From the NCBI GenBank assembly GCA_013414765.1, contig CP058708.1, forward strand, positions 2,599,553 through 2,663,552: a stretch of DNA of 64,000 bases, read 5' to 3'. The translations under genes were made by a program, and so were the position numbers. A model generated the notes under the pieces. The model saw only the letters and a program-made list of their open reading frames with translations, was not told the origin of the DNA and did not search any database. The DNA comes from Candidatus Accumulibacter cognatus (GTDB lineage Bacteria; Pseudomonadota; Gammaproteobacteria; Burkholderiales; Rhodocyclaceae). The number at the start of each line of letters is the position of its first letter. The stretch's first letter is position 1. Shown piece by piece: positions 1 through 9,343 of the stretch.

Positions 1-12
1 CAGCAGCGTCAC

Positions 13-1017
13 ATGCTCGGCGGCGTCTTTCCGTCGATCATCAGACCTCGCCCCGCACGGCTCTTTCTGGCATTGACGGGTCACTGCAACTGGCGCTGCC
101 TCGGCTGCTGCTATGAACGCGACTTCATGGTCGGAGAGCAACTCTCGTTCGACATGATCAGGGAGGTGCTCGACGATGCGCGGGACGCCGGCATTCACCG
201 TGTTCGCCTTTACGGAGGTGAACCCCTTCTGCACCCCGATCTGCCTGCGATCGTTGCGCACTGCCGCAAACTCAAGATCACGCCCTTCGTCACAACCAAC
301 GCTTCGTTGCTGGAACACAAGATCGACGACCTTTACGAAGCAGGGCTGCGCGACATTTCGGTCGGGTTCTACGGGACAGGTGCGGAGATGGACAGCTATG
401 TCCAGCGTCCGGGACACTTCGCCCGTTTCGAACGAGGATTGGCCGCGGTGCACCACAAGTACAACGGCAAGATTTCGATGCAGTTGAACTGGCTATTCCG
501 ACGGGACACGTGCAACCTGGAAACCTTGCACGAGGCTTTCGCGTTCTCACAGAAGTACGGCGCGCGTTTTCAGGTGGATCTGATCCACTATTCCCTTCCC
601 TATTTTACGAAGGGTCAGGAGCAGGAACTCTACTTCCGGCCGGAAGATCGCCCCCGCATCGATGAAGTGATCGAGGAGCTGCTCCGCCTGAAGGCCGTAC
701 ACCCCGACATCATCGGCTCAACACCCGAGATGATCCGATCGATGCCGGACTGGCTGCTGTTGGGGCCGGGCATGCGCGTGCCCTGTACGGCCGCCGAACT
801 CATTTGGATCGGACCAGATGGCACGGTGCAACTGTGCTACGTGACCTTCAATCTCGGCAATCTCCACGAACATCGTCTGCGTGACCTGCTCTTCACCCCC
901 GCGCACTTCGATGCGGCACGCAAGGCATTTGCGCTCGACTGCCCGAACTGCCACTGCGAAGCCGGCGACCGGATCATGCGGCATGCACCGAGTCTGGCGC
1001 GCTATCGGGCGACATAG
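13..1017 (+). CDS. Radical SAM protein with SPASM-like C-terminal cysteines
   Basis: A 334-residue radical SAM enzyme. The CX3CX2C cluster is C25, C29 and C32 (in HCNWRCLGCC), expected to hold the SAM-cleaving 4Fe-4S cluster. A glycine-rich strand follows (RLYGGEPLLHPD), the usual SAM-contact motif. The C-terminal part has C258, C275 and the group C310/C313/C315, which looks like an auxiliary-cluster SPASM or twitch domain of the kind found in peptide- or cofactor-modifying enzymes. The substrate cannot be read from the sequence. The reading frame is open to the window edge, so a start upstream of base 1 cannot be excluded. A glycosyltransferase follows after 21 bases on the same strand, suggesting a short operon. 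Confidence 0.85.
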   Translation: MLGGVFPSIIRPRPARLFLALTGHCNWRCLGCCYERDFMVGEQLSFDMIREVLDDARDAGIHRVRLYGGEPLLHPDLPAIVAHCRKLKITPFVTTNASLLEHKIDDLYEAGLRDISVGFYGTGAEMDSYVQRPGHFARFERGLAAVHHKYNGKISMQLNWLFRRDTCNLETLHEAFAFSQKYGARFQVDLIHYSLPYFTKGQEQELYFRPEDRPRIDEVIEELLRLKAVHPDIIGSTPEMIRSMPDWLLLGPGMRVPCTAAELIWIGPDGTVQLCYVTFNLGNLHEHRLRDLLFTPAHFDAARKAFALDCPNCHCEAGDRIMRHAPSLARYRAT

Positions 1018-1038
1018 TATCCCGGGCATGCTGCCGAT

Positions 1039-2181
1039 ATGAGGAACAGCAGCGGTTCCGCAGGACTCGTCCAGCCGAGTATCCTGCACATCATTCTCGG
1101 CATGGGTGTCGGCGGCGTGGAAAAAGGCGTGCACACGATTGCCTTGGGTCTCCATGCGCGTGGCCACAGGCAGGGCGTCGCATGCCTGGAATACATGGGC
1201 GCCCTGGGCAGCGAGCTGCTGCAGACGATACCGGTCTGGTCATGCGAGGCCGACAATCGTCGTTCGAAACTCGCCGCCATGCGGGATTTGGCAGAACGGA
1301 TTCGGGCGTTTCATCCCGATGTCGTGCACGTTCGTAATTGTACTGCCTGGATCTACGCTTGGTTCGCATGGAAGCTCGCCGGTGCGCCGGGCAGACTCGT
1401 TTTCAGCATCCACGGGCTGGACTGGAACGGTGCGATCGCACCCATCCGGGTCTTCGTGTACCGATGGATTGCACGTTCGACATCGACGTTGCTCGCGGTG
1501 TCATCAGCAACGGCGGACGCTTTCGCCGCCGCATCGGGCATCTCTCGCGACCGCTTTCGCGTCATCCATAGTGGTGTCGATACGCAATTCTTTCGCCCTC
1601 GCGAAGTACCCGATTGGAGGAGGACGGCCGACTGCGTCATCGGATGCGTGGCACGGCTGAGCCAGCGCAAGGGGCACGAATACCTTCTGCAAGCCGTGGC
1701 TCGGCTGCGCGGCAAAGGGCGAAGCGGCTTGCGCGTCGTGATTATCGGTGACGGCCCGTACCGTGCGACGCTTGAGCGTCTCTCGTTCCTCCTCGAGATC
1801 ACGGATTGCGTCACCTTCGTGGGTGAAGTCCACAACGTACGAGATCGGCTGCGCGCGATGAACCTCTTCGTCCTTCCGAGCCTCTCGGAAGGGCGGCCCA
1901 CGTCGATCATGGAAGCGATGGCTACAGGCCTCCCAGTCGTTGCGACTCGGGTGGGTGCGGTCGATACACTCGTAGCGCATGGCAAGACCGGACTCCTTGT
2001 GCCGCCTGGAGATGCCGATGCCCTGGCCAATGCCCTCGACCAGTTGCTCGATGACGAGGGACGCCAGCAGACCTTCGGTGCCGAAGGGCGGCGTGTTGCC
2101 GAGTCGGAATTCGGAGCCGAGCATATGATCACCGAGTATCAGCGGGCATACGAATGCGAGTATGCCGGATCGAGCGTGTAG
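1039..2181 (+). CDS. Family 4 (GT-B fold) glycosyltransferase
   Basis: 380 residues, normal for a GT4 enzyme. The N-terminal Rossmann half carries a donor/acceptor loop (MGVGGVEKGVHTIA). The C-terminal half carries the nucleotide-sugar site with the E-x7-E signature (SEGRPTSIMEAMATGLPVVA) and the GKTGLLVPPGD loop. It should transfer a sugar from an NDP-sugar to a glycan, lipid or protein acceptor in the cytoplasm; donor and acceptor are unknown. The ATG at 1039 is the first in the frame and has no strong ribosome binding site. It lies 21 bases after the radical SAM gene, so the two may act together on one modified product, which is inference. Confidence 0.85.
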   Translation: MRNSSGSAGLVQPSILHIILGMGVGGVEKGVHTIALGLHARGHRQGVACLEYMGALGSELLQTIPVWSCEADNRRSKLAAMRDLAERIRAFHPDVVHVRNCTAWIYAWFAWKLAGAPGRLVFSIHGLDWNGAIAPIRVFVYRWIARSTSTLLAVSSATADAFAAASGISRDRFRVIHSGVDTQFFRPREVPDWRRTADCVIGCVARLSQRKGHEYLLQAVARLRGKGRSGLRVVIIGDGPYRATLERLSFLLEITDCVTFVGEVHNVRDRLRAMNLFVLPSLSEGRPTSIMEAMATGLPVVATRVGAVDTLVAHGKTGLLVPPGDADALANALDQLLDDEGRQQTFGAEGRRVAESEFGAEHMITEYQRAYECEYAGSSV

Positions 2182-2688
2182 ACGGCCTGAAGCGGTCAAT
2201 TCGCATCGTGGGCAGATCCCTGGCCCGCAGGAGTCTGCCCCTGGCAGAAGCCGCTCAAGCAGGCCGATGCTCCGCGTCCGGAAGCGCTGCGCAAAAGGCC
2301 CGACGAGCCGTCTGCACTCCTCGCGAAACACGCCGTGGCCGAAGGAGGCGAAGATTCACCGGGGCGATCGGAGCGCCCTGGACAACCCCGGTCGCATATA
2401 TACAGTGCGGTAAGTTCTTCGGTATCAATCGAGCCTTGCACTGGGCGGCGTACGAAGTGCATTATCGTTGACGCGTCTTCCCTCGATCGATGTCGACAGG
2501 AGATGACCTTCGGATTCCTGATATTCCTTGTCCGATTGCTCGACAAGCCTGCATGGCCAGGTGGTGCTTGCTTCCAGTGCCTTGGCCAGTATAGTCTGTC
2601 CGCAAAACTGGTGGTGGCGGTTCGATTTTCTGCAAGTTGCCAGGATCATGGTCATGGGACCATGGGTCTTTCATCGGAGGTGTGGAGA
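2182..2688. other. 507-base intergenic stretch, no gene recognised
   Basis: No coding frame here resembles a protein family. A 7-bp inverted repeat (GGGCAGA at about 2210, TCTGCCC at about 2233) just downstream of the glycosyltransferase could be a weak terminator hairpin without a T run. The last part contains the ribosome binding site of the next gene (GGAGG at 2676-2680). Confidence 0.4.
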
Positions 2689-3108
2689 ATGAAATCGTTT
2701 CTTTCTTGCTGCTGCATGAGTCTCATCTTCGGCACGGTTGGGCCTGTTCACGCGCGTGGCATTTCGGAGGCGTCGGAGGTGAGCGTGCTGGTGACCGGTT
2801 CGGTGGTCGTCATGGCTTCCGCCCTGCCGCTCATGGCGATGCAGTCTCTCATGGACGCGGCAGTTGCCAGTGTCAAACCAGCCGGCAACGGGATGACCGA
2901 TGTCGAGGTGCGACAACGGAGTACGCAGAAGGCGTGTACGGTTCGTGTCCCCGATCAGGCGATCGAAGGCAAGGGAATCAAGCCCGGGCAGAAGGCCGCA
3001 TTGGTGGCTGATCCCAATGGGCACATGCTGCAGATCGAAGGACAACAGATCGCGTACATTCCTGCCAGGGGCAGCGACGCTCTGCTTCACAGCAAAGCGC
3101 TGAAATGA
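2689..3108 (+). CDS. Small secreted protein of unknown function, partner of DUF2145 protein
   Basis: 139 residues. I start it at ATG 2689 because GGAGG lies 8 bases upstream and the protein then opens with a typical Sec signal peptide (MKSFLSCCCMSLIFGTVGPVHA, cleavage near HA|RG). A hydrophobic segment follows (VSVLVTGSVVVMASALPLM). The rest is a soluble region with KACTVRVPDQAIEGK and IAYIPARGSDALL. I do not recognise a named domain. The stop codon overlaps the start of the next gene in an ATGA (3105-3108), so the two proteins are translationally coupled and probably work together in the periplasm or inner membrane. Confidence 0.7.
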   Translation: MKSFLSCCCMSLIFGTVGPVHARGISEASEVSVLVTGSVVVMASALPLMAMQSLMDAAVASVKPAGNGMTDVEVRQRSTQKACTVRVPDQAIEGKGIKPGQKAALVADPNGHMLQIEGQQIAYIPARGSDALLHSKALK

Positions 3109-3923
3109 CCGTGCTGCCGGCCGCAACGCTGCGACTTGTCGCCGGCATCGTGCTTCTGGCGTGGGCGCTGCACGGACACGCGGGCACGGCCTGCGCGGAA
3201 AATGCTGCCGCTGCCGGCACGATATCGCAGGGGCTTGCTTTGGCGCAGAAGGTGGTCGCCCTGCTCGATGGTACCGGTGTGCGCGTCGCACTGGTCGCGC
3301 GGGTCGGACAGGATCTCTCCAGGTACAAGCTGCGTTATTCGCATTTCGCTTTTGCCGTGCGCGACCATGCCGAGGGCCGGTGGTCTGTCGTGCATAGTCT
3401 CAACCATTGCGGCACTGCCAAGGCCGGGCTTTACGTGCAGGGAATGGGCAACTTCTTTGCGGACGACGTGTTTGCCTACGAAGCCGCCATCCTGCTCTTG
3501 CCATCGGAGTTGCAAGCGCGTCTGGAGAAGGTGCTCGCCTCGCCGGTGCAGCTCCGACGCTTTCACGAGGAGCGCTACAGCGCGGTCGCGTATCCGTTCA
3601 ACACGGTCTATCAGAACTCGAACCAATGGTGTCTGGAAACCCTGGCCGGTGCCATGGCGCCCGAAGGCGACGTTGTGACGCGTGCGGAAGCGCAGGGATG
3701 GCTGCAGCAGGAGGGTTATCAGCCGACTTTGCTGCAACTGACCCCCATGACCCGCCTCGGTGGCCGCATGTTCAAGGCCAATATCGCTTTCGACGACCAT
3801 CCCGGTGAGTACCGCTGGAGTGACCGAATTTATGTTGTCAGTGTCGAATCGGTTTTCGAGTTCCTGCGGCGGCGATATCCGCACGACAGCCAGCGCCGGA
3901 TAGTCGCACTTGACGACCGTTAA
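3105..3923 (+). CDS. DUF2145 family secreted protein
   Basis: 272 residues with an N-terminal signal peptide (LRLVAGIVLLAWALHGHAGTACA). The body resembles the DUF2145 family: a conserved YKLRYSHFAFAVRD stretch, VVHSLNHCG, a Phe-rich loop (GMGNFFADDVF) and a central YPFNTVYQNSNQWCLE segment. The conserved His, Asn and Cys residues suggest a papain-like or NlpC-like fold, but the enzyme activity is unproven. It is coupled by a 4-base overlap to the preceding small secreted protein. Family assignment is from memory of conserved blocks. Confidence 0.7.
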   Translation: MTVLPAATLRLVAGIVLLAWALHGHAGTACAENAAAAGTISQGLALAQKVVALLDGTGVRVALVARVGQDLSRYKLRYSHFAFAVRDHAEGRWSVVHSLNHCGTAKAGLYVQGMGNFFADDVFAYEAAILLLPSELQARLEKVLASPVQLRRFHEERYSAVAYPFNTVYQNSNQWCLETLAGAMAPEGDVVTRAEAQGWLQQEGYQPTLLQLTPMTRLGGRMFKANIAFDDHPGEYRWSDRIYVVSVESVFEFLRRRYPHDSQRRIVALDDR

Positions 3924-4191
3924 TGTGAAAGCCGCCTGCAACGGTACAAATCGGGTCACCGACCGATCTGCTCCAAGAAACCTGCACACCGCATCCAGGG
4001 GTGCCCGCGTTTTTCGAGAAAGTTGCTGGCCATGCCGACAGCTAGCCGGTTCTTCAGGATCGTGATCCAGATGTTCTGGCGCGGACACTCGCCGCCGCAT
4101 TTAAGCCTCGCCGAACAGATGCGGCGAAAAAAGGACAGACGTGATCCCAGGGTTCGAGCATGCTTCGGCGTGACTCCGTGATACTGTGCGC

Positions 4192-4887
4192 ATGCTTTTA
4201 CAACACCGCCTCCCGATGACAGACCTCACACGACGTGCCATGGGCATGCTGACCGAGGAAGAGAAAAATGCGCTTCTCGAGTCTGTTCAGCGAGTTCGCG
4301 ACGTGGCTGTCCGCGCTCTTCGTCAGCTTCCGAACTCGTCCCACGCAATTGCCTTTGTGGCCAACCTGCATCGGGGTGTGGATATGGTTGCCATGCGAGC
4401 TGCAAAGGCCGGGCCAACACCGGAGTGCAGGGCAGGGTGTGCCTATTGCTGCCGTGTTCGCGTTGAAGCGACCGAGCCTGAAATCTTTCGCATATCGCAA
4501 ATGCTCGGCGTACTTCCTCCCGTGCAGTTCTCTGCGCTTGTCGACAGGCTGCGCTCACACCTTGCACAGGCCGGTGCTGTGCAGGGCCAGGAGAGGCAAG
4601 ACTGTCCATTTCTTGAGAACAAACTCTGTACGATCTATGAAGTCAGGCCGGCAACTTGTCGGAAGGCTCACTCCCTCTCGGTTCGAAAGTGTCAGATGCT
4701 TGCCCTTGAGTTGCCTCAAAACCTCTACCTTCTCCTACACTCGGAGGCGCTGATGCTTGGCACCGCAGAGGCCTACCGCGAGCTCAACTTGCCAGCTTCG
4801 CCGCATGAACTGGTAGCAGCCGTCCTGACGGCGCTTGCCGAGCCGGGCGCCGAGGAACGCTGGTACAATGGGCAGTCCTTGCTCTAG
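4192..4887 (+). CDS. YkgJ-type cysteine cluster protein
   Basis: About 231 residues. The diagnostic feature is the cluster CRAGCAYCCRV (CX3CX2CC) followed by CPFLENKLCTIYEVRPATC and a last Cys in VRKC. This is the pattern of the YkgJ/CxxCxxCC family, which is thought to bind Zn or an Fe-S cluster; no reaction is known. The start is uncertain: GTG 4186, ATG 4192 or ATG 4216 (MTDLTRR) are all in frame and none has a strong ribosome binding site. The gene appears to be monocistronic. Confidence 0.75.
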   Translation: MLLQHRLPMTDLTRRAMGMLTEEEKNALLESVQRVRDVAVRALRQLPNSSHAIAFVANLHRGVDMVAMRAAKAGPTPECRAGCAYCCRVRVEATEPEIFRISQMLGVLPPVQFSALVDRLRSHLAQAGAVQGQERQDCPFLENKLCTIYEVRPATCRKAHSLSVRKCQMLALELPQNLYLLLHSEALMLGTAEAYRELNLPASPHELVAAVLTALAEPGAEERWYNGQSLL

Positions 4888-4898
4888 AAAAATCACAT

Positions 4899-4957
4899 TA
4901 ACGGCCACGACTTCTCCAGGCACCCCCGACACACGAGCATCCTTGAATCGTGGCGGT
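4899..4957. repeat. Dispersed hairpin repeat, copy 1 (degenerate)
   Basis: The left arm ACGGCCACGACTTC (4901-4914) is followed by CCAGGCACCCCC and a right arm around 4945-4957. GCCACGA (4904-4910) and TCGTGGC (4948-4954) pair perfectly. The left arm and central CCAGG block are shared with the copies at 33906 and 60931. It lies between the YkgJ-type gene and the EamA gene. Confidence 0.5.
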
Positions 4958-5039
4958 CGACCGGTTTTCGGCTTGAACGCATGCGGCTGATCGATCTCGC
5001 TCTGGCGTTGCTGGTTGTTGTCCGGGGACTTGCGAGCCA

Positions 5040-5930
5040 ATGCGACTGCGTGATCTCGGCGATCTGATTCTGCTGGCAGCGCTTTGGGGAGGCTCCTTTC
5101 TCTTCATGCGTTACGCTGCGCCGGCTTTTGGGCCGCTAGCGCTGATCTGGCTGCGCGTTGCGATTGCTGCGGTGTTTCTGGTGCCTCTGCTGATGCTGCG
5201 TCAGCAGGGCAGGGTGCTGCGCGAGCACGCACCAGGCATCGCGGTGATGGGCCTGTTTGGATCGGCACTACCGTTCGTGCTGATAGCCTGGGCGATGTTG
5301 TCGATCACTGCAGGTCTGGCCTCGATTCTCAATGCCACGGTGCCGATCTTCACCGCGTTGATTGGTGCCCTCTGGTTCCGTGAGCAACTCGGTGCCTGGC
5401 GCAAGACCGGCCTGGCAGTCGGTTTCGCGGGCGTCCTACTGCTCGCCGCCGGCCAGGCCGATTTCAAGCCTGGCGGCAGCGGCTGGGCAATCGTCGCGAT
5501 GTTGCTGGCAACGCTTTCCTATGGCTTGGCCGCCAATCTGACCCGGCAGTTGCTCGGTGGTGTTCCTGCGCTAGTCAGTGCGGCTGGATCGCAACTCGTC
5601 GCTGCCATCATCCTGCTGCCTTTCGCGCTCTGTTTCTGGCCGAGCGTGCCACCCGGCGGCATGGCGTGGGCGGCGGCGATAGTCCTTGGCCTCGGCTGTA
5701 CGGCGCTTGCCTTCCTGCTGTTCTTTCGCCTGATTGCCAACGTCGGCGCTTCGCGTGCCGTGACCGTGACCTTTCTGATCCCGCTCTTCGGGGTTCTCTG
5801 GGGCAGCGCTTTCCTCGGCGAAAGACTTGACGCCAGCATGCTCTCCGGTGGCGTCGTCGTCGTCCTGGGTACCGCGCTGGCCACCGGGGTGCTGCGCCGA
5901 TCGTATCGAGACACCAGTGGATCGTCGTAA
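5040..5930 (+). CDS. EamA/DMT-family transporter
   Basis: 296 residues, almost entirely hydrophobic with about ten predicted membrane helices in two homologous halves of five, the standard architecture of drug/metabolite transporters. Typical blocks include LAALWGGSFLFMRYAAPAFGP at the N-terminus of repeat one and FLIPLFGVLWGSAFLGE in repeat two. It should export or import a small metabolite across the inner membrane; the substrate is not readable. It starts at ATG 5040 and no partner gene is evident. Confidence 0.88.
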   Translation: MRLRDLGDLILLAALWGGSFLFMRYAAPAFGPLALIWLRVAIAAVFLVPLLMLRQQGRVLREHAPGIAVMGLFGSALPFVLIAWAMLSITAGLASILNATVPIFTALIGALWFREQLGAWRKTGLAVGFAGVLLLAAGQADFKPGGSGWAIVAMLLATLSYGLAANLTRQLLGGVPALVSAAGSQLVAAIILLPFALCFWPSVPPGGMAWAAAIVLGLGCTALAFLLFFRLIANVGASRAVTVTFLIPLFGVLWGSAFLGERLDASMLSGGVVVVLGTALATGVLRRSYRDTSGSS

Positions 5931-5990
5931 CGACAAAATCACGGCAAGCGGTTGCTCTTCCTCCGGGCGAGAGACCCGTTCGACCAGCCA

Positions 5991-7628
5991 TCAGGCATGG
6001 AAAATTCCCACTGCCTTCTGAAGATTGCTGGCATGGATTTCGAGTTCCTCGGTCGTTGTCGATGCCTGTTGGAGTGCTGCGTTGTTTTCCTCCACCATCC
6101 GAACGATTTCGTCGAGGTTTCGCGCAATGTCGGCACTAGCGGCGCTTTGTTCGTGTACGGCATTGGCGATTTCGTCAATTCCACGACTGGCATCGGAAAC
6201 CGATTGGTGTGCAGCATCGATGAGGCGTTCAAGTTCTTGCAAGTGAGAGTCACTGTGGCTCAGCGAACTGGTCCCTTCACTCAGTGAACCTTCCACCACG
6301 ACCGCCTGCTGCTCCAGGGTTCTGGTGACACCATCAATACTGTTGGCTGCCGCCGCAGAACGCTCGGCGAGTTTCCTTACCTCGTCCGCGACCACGGCGA
6401 AGCCTCTTCCCTGTTCGCCTGCGCGCGCCGCTTCTATGGCTGCATTGAGGGCGAGTAGGTTGGTCTGATCCGCCAGCTCCTTGACCTGCTGGGTCAGGTT
6501 GGCGATCGAACGCGTGCTTTGGACAAACTCCCCGACGGAGGAATTGATGGCGACGAATGCCTGGCGGACGTTCTCGACTTCCTGCTGCAGACGGTTCAGC
6601 GATGCGTTGCCGGCCTGCGTGTTGTCGAGGCTCTGGCGCGAGGTCTCCTTGACATTCTGCGCGTTGTCAGCAATCGAGGACACACTGACCGCCATCTGTT
6701 CCATGGTCGCGGCAACTGCCGATGCTGCGTCTGCCTGACGTGTCGAACCGTTGGCCACGGTGTGCGAACTGGCCGAGAGTTTCTGCGATGCGTTTGACAC
6801 GGCATCCGCCTCGCCGAGTACCTGGCGCACTGCCTTTTGAAAACTGTCGATCAGTTCGTTGAAGGCCTGTGCGGTCTGGGCGATTTCGTCACGGCCAGCG
6901 GCCTGTACCCGGTGCGTCAAGTCTCCACCCTGGAGATTGGTCGCTGCGGACTTGATCTGCCCGACTGTGGCAACGATCCGTGCCCGTACGATGAAGCTGA
7001 CCCAGAGGGCAAGCACGATCGACAACACCAGCAAGCCGATCAGCAGTTTGATCACCCACTCCGAGGTCGCTCGGGCTTGTTCGTAGGCCTCATTACTCAA
7101 GCGCTGTTCCAGAGCGAGAAGTGCCGTCATCTGGGTGGTGAGCGCGACAAACTCTTTCTCTACCACCGAGATCATGGTTGCGCCCATGCTGTAATCGGTC
7201 AGCGAAACGTCGACGAGATCCATTGATGCCTTGCGATAGATCCCCAGTTGCTTGGTCAGCTTGTCGATAATTTCCTTCTCTTCCGCCGTGAGCGAACCAG
7301 TCTTGCCGATTTCCCCGATCTGAATGCCCATCTCACTCAGTGCGATTTCCTGAGCCCTGCTCATCTCCTTCAGGCGATCAGCGGGAAAGTTTGCCGCTGC
7401 TGCAGAAAGGAGCTGGTAGCTGTCGGCGAAGGTTTCTTGGGATTTGGTGGCGCTCTCGGATGCCAGCTTGAAATTTTGGAAGCGTACTTGGAAGATATTG
7501 CGCAAGGCACTTTGCTGCAGCGTCAGTGCGTAGTAGGAACTGGCTGCCAGCAGCAACAGCAAGGTCAATATGGTCATCGGTGCCAGCAACAGCTTGGCGC
7601 CAATACTCAATCGATCCAGAAACCGCAT
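5991..7628 (-). CDS. Methyl-accepting chemotaxis protein
   Basis: 545 residues. The order is a cytoplasmic N-terminal tail, TM1 (about 12-32), a periplasmic four-helix-bundle-like sensor (about 33-190), TM2 (about 191-212), a HAMP domain and a long MA signalling coiled coil. The conserved hairpin tip [20 protein letters not shown] starts at residue 388 and continues [17 protein letters not shown]. It ends in VGIFHA with no NWETF-type CheR tether. It transmits ligand binding to CheA/CheW. Its start lies 64 bases downstream of a Cache-domain gene on the same strand, a natural candidate partner for ligand capture. A perfect hairpin sits between the two genes. Confidence 0.93.
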   Translation of the reverse strand: MRFLDRLSIGAKLLLAPMTILTLLLLLAASSYYALTLQQSALRNIFQVRFQNFKLASESATKSQETFADSYQLLSAAAANFPADRLKEMSRAQEIALSEMGIQIGEIGKTGSLTAEEKEIIDKLTKQLGIYRKASMDLVDVSLTDYSMGATMISVVEKEFVALTTQMTALLALEQRLSNEAYEQARATSEWVIKLLIGLLVLSIVLALWVSFIVRARIVATVGQIKSAATNLQGGDLTHRVQAAGRDEIAQTAQAFNELIDSFQKAVRQVLGEADAVSNASQKLSASSHTVANGSTRQADAASAVAATMEQMAVSVSSIADNAQNVKETSRQSLDNTQAGNASLNRLQQEVENVRQAFVAINSSVGEFVQSTRSIANLTQQVKELADQTNLLALNAAIEAARAGEQGRGFAVVADEVRKLAERSAAAANSIDGVTRTLEQQAVVVEGSLSEGTSSLSHSDSHLQELERLIDAAHQSVSDASRGIDEIANAVHEQSAASADIARNLDEIVRMVEENNAALQQASTTTEELEIHASNLQKAVGIFHA

Positions 7629-7645
7629 GTCGACCTCCGCTATCG

Positions 7646-7676
7646 CTTGAATCGCAGTATGGGTCTGCGATTCAAG
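7646..7676 (-). promoter_or_regulatory. Perfect 12-bp intercistronic hairpin
   Basis: CTTGAATCGCAG (7646-7657) and CTGCGATTCAAG (7665-7676) are exact reverse complements around a 7-base loop. It lies after the Cache gene stop and before the chemoreceptor ribosome binding site on the minus strand. There is no T run, so it looks more like a processing or stability element, or a partial terminator that tunes the ratio of the two proteins, than a full terminator. Confidence 0.6.
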
Positions 7677-7692
7677 ATTTCAGACCAGTCTG

Positions 7693-8157
7693 CTATTTGT
7701 AGATTCCGACGCCGAGAAAGCCGTCGGATCCTGGGATCGCGATGACGAAGCTGGATTTGGGTTCGGTCTTTTTCGTCTGCGGATTGGTGAATAGGTAGTC
7801 GACCCAGCCGTTACCCTTGGCCTTCGCCAGATCAGACATTTCCTTGATGAACAATTTTCCGTTGGCGTCCTTCATATCGATCAGACTCTTTCCGACCAGC
7901 GCCTTGTTGCCACCATGGGCTAACACGATTCCATCGGTTTTTACGGCGAAGACATAGAGATCCTTGTCCACCCATTTCGGATCCCGATTCGAAAACTCCT
8001 CAAACGCTTTATCGGCACCCGCCGATTTCACATAAGCAACCGCCTTTTCCGCAAGTGCCTTGGCTTCCGCCGCCGTACCATGTGTCTGCGCGAAGGCAAG
8101 ACCCATGAACAACAGTTGAGAAATCAGAAACAGGGCCATCTTTCTCAGATAGTACAT
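7693..8157 (-). CDS. Periplasmic Cache-domain protein
   Basis: 154 residues. I start it at ATG 8157 because AGGAG lies 7 bases upstream and the protein then begins with a signal peptide (MALFLISQLLFMGLAFAQ). The mature part is a single small Cache domain: an AAEAKALAEKAVAYVK helix, DLYVFAVKTDGIVLAHG, VGKSLIDMKDANGK and the closing YFTNPQ/GSDGFLGVGIYK-type strands. Such stand-alone Cache proteins bind small ligands such as organic acids or amino acids. Its position directly upstream of a chemoreceptor gene suggests it presents a ligand to that receptor (inference). Confidence 0.82.
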   Translation of the reverse strand: MYYLRKMALFLISQLLFMGLAFAQTHGTAAEAKALAEKAVAYVKSAGADKAFEEFSNRDPKWVDKDLYVFAVKTDGIVLAHGGNKALVGKSLIDMKDANGKLFIKEMSDLAKAKGNGWVDYLFTNPQTKKTEPKSSFVIAIPGSDGFLGVGIYK

Positions 8158-8512
8158 TCTTGTTCTCCTATTTGTCATGAAGATAATCACCTGCTGTTGC
8201 TTGGCCTGCCAACCGCTGGTAATTATGGCTAAGTTTCTTCGCATGCCGGGGCGTGCCGAATAACTATACAATAACTGCCTAGATATTTTGTTAACACGCA
8301 AATAGCTGCTTTGATGGCGTGGTAGTCTGCTTCAATCAACTTGAAGATCATGAGTATGGAATGGATGTGGGTGGTCATCGTCGCTTCGACCACAACCACT
8401 GCGCTCATTTCCTTGCGGTGCAAGGAGGAGCGCACCGTCGGCGCCGGCGACAGTCCATGATGAGGAACTTGTGCAACGGCCGGCAAGGCGCGAGCGGCTC
8501 CGGCGTCATGCG

Positions 8513-8992
8513 ATGACCGAAGTGCTCTGGTTCGTTGCCATCGCCACCATGCTGCTTGGCCTGCTCGGCGTCTTTCTGCCGCTGCTGCCCGGTGTGCCGC
8601 TGCTCTTCGCCGGCATGCTGCTGGCCGCCTGGCTTGACAACTTCGTGCGCGTCGGTGTGCCGACGCTGGCGATACTGGCCGTGCTGGGTATTGCCGCCTG
8701 GCTGTTCGAGACTCTCGCGTCGGTTTGGGGCGTCAAGCGGGCCGGCGCCAGCGGTCTGGCAATCGCCGGTGCCGGCGTCGGTGCCATTCTCGGCATTTTT
8801 GCCGGGCTGCCGGGGCTGATTCTCGGCCCGATCGTCGGCGCCGTCTGCGGCGAGTACCTCGCGCGCCGTGACCACGGCACTGCGACGCGCGCTGGCATCG
8901 CCGCAGGCATCGGTTTTCTCGTCGCCATGGTCGCCAAGCTGGCGACCGCCGTAACCATGCTGGCCGTCTTCATCTTCGCATGGTTCGCATGA
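8513..8992 (+). CDS. DUF456 family membrane protein
   Basis: 159 residues from ATG 8513. It is very hydrophobic with glycine-rich helices. Recognisable DUF456 blocks are LLGLLGVFLPLLPGVPLLFAG at the N-terminus, a middle GVKRAGASG loop and GLPGLILGPIVGAVCGEYLA. It is a small inner-membrane protein of unknown role. The start was chosen over an upstream in-frame codon (8471) because the family begins just before the first helix. Confidence 0.78.
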   Translation: MTEVLWFVAIATMLLGLLGVFLPLLPGVPLLFAGMLLAAWLDNFVRVGVPTLAILAVLGIAAWLFETLASVWGVKRAGASGLAIAGAGVGAILGIFAGLPGLILGPIVGAVCGEYLARRDHGTATRAGIAAGIGFLVAMVAKLATAVTMLAVFIFAWFA

Positions 8993-9049
8993 AACCGGCT
9001 CCCCTCGTAATAGGCCATCATGAACTCCGAATTCGCCCCCGGCATACTG

Positions 9050-9310
9050 ATCGGGACCCTGTCCATGTTTCCCCACGGGCTTGCTGCGCACGACCCGCAG
9101 TACGCGCTGACGCTCGCCTTCACTGCCTTGGTCCTGTTTCAGTTCTTCAACGTCTTCAACGCGCGTGCGGAAAAACGCAGCGCCTTCAACGTCTCATGCT
9201 TTGCCAAAGGCAAGCTGTGGCAGGCGCTCGCCGCCATGCTCGCGCTGCAGGTGCTGGTGGTGCATGGTGGGGAGCGGCGCAACCAATCACCGACATCGAC
9301 ACGTCGCGTC
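9050..9310 (+). pseudogene. C-terminal relic of a P-type cation ATPase
   Basis: The frame open from ATG 9020 reads GTLSMFPHGLAAHDPQYALT followed by LAFTALVLFQFFNVFNARAE and KRSAFN, then a final membrane helix (LWQALAAMLALQVLVV). This is the characteristic last helices of a PMA/SERCA-like P-type ATPase (TMAFTTLVLFQLFNVFNAR in intact members). No phosphorylation, nucleotide-binding or actuator domain is present upstream, so only the tail survives. It is in frame with the following PsiE-like gene, giving an apparent 268-residue chimera, but the good ribosome binding site before 9344 argues that the two are not one protein. Confidence 0.65.
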
Positions 9311-9343
9311 ACCGACTCTTCTCGAACGCCCACAAAGGAAGCC

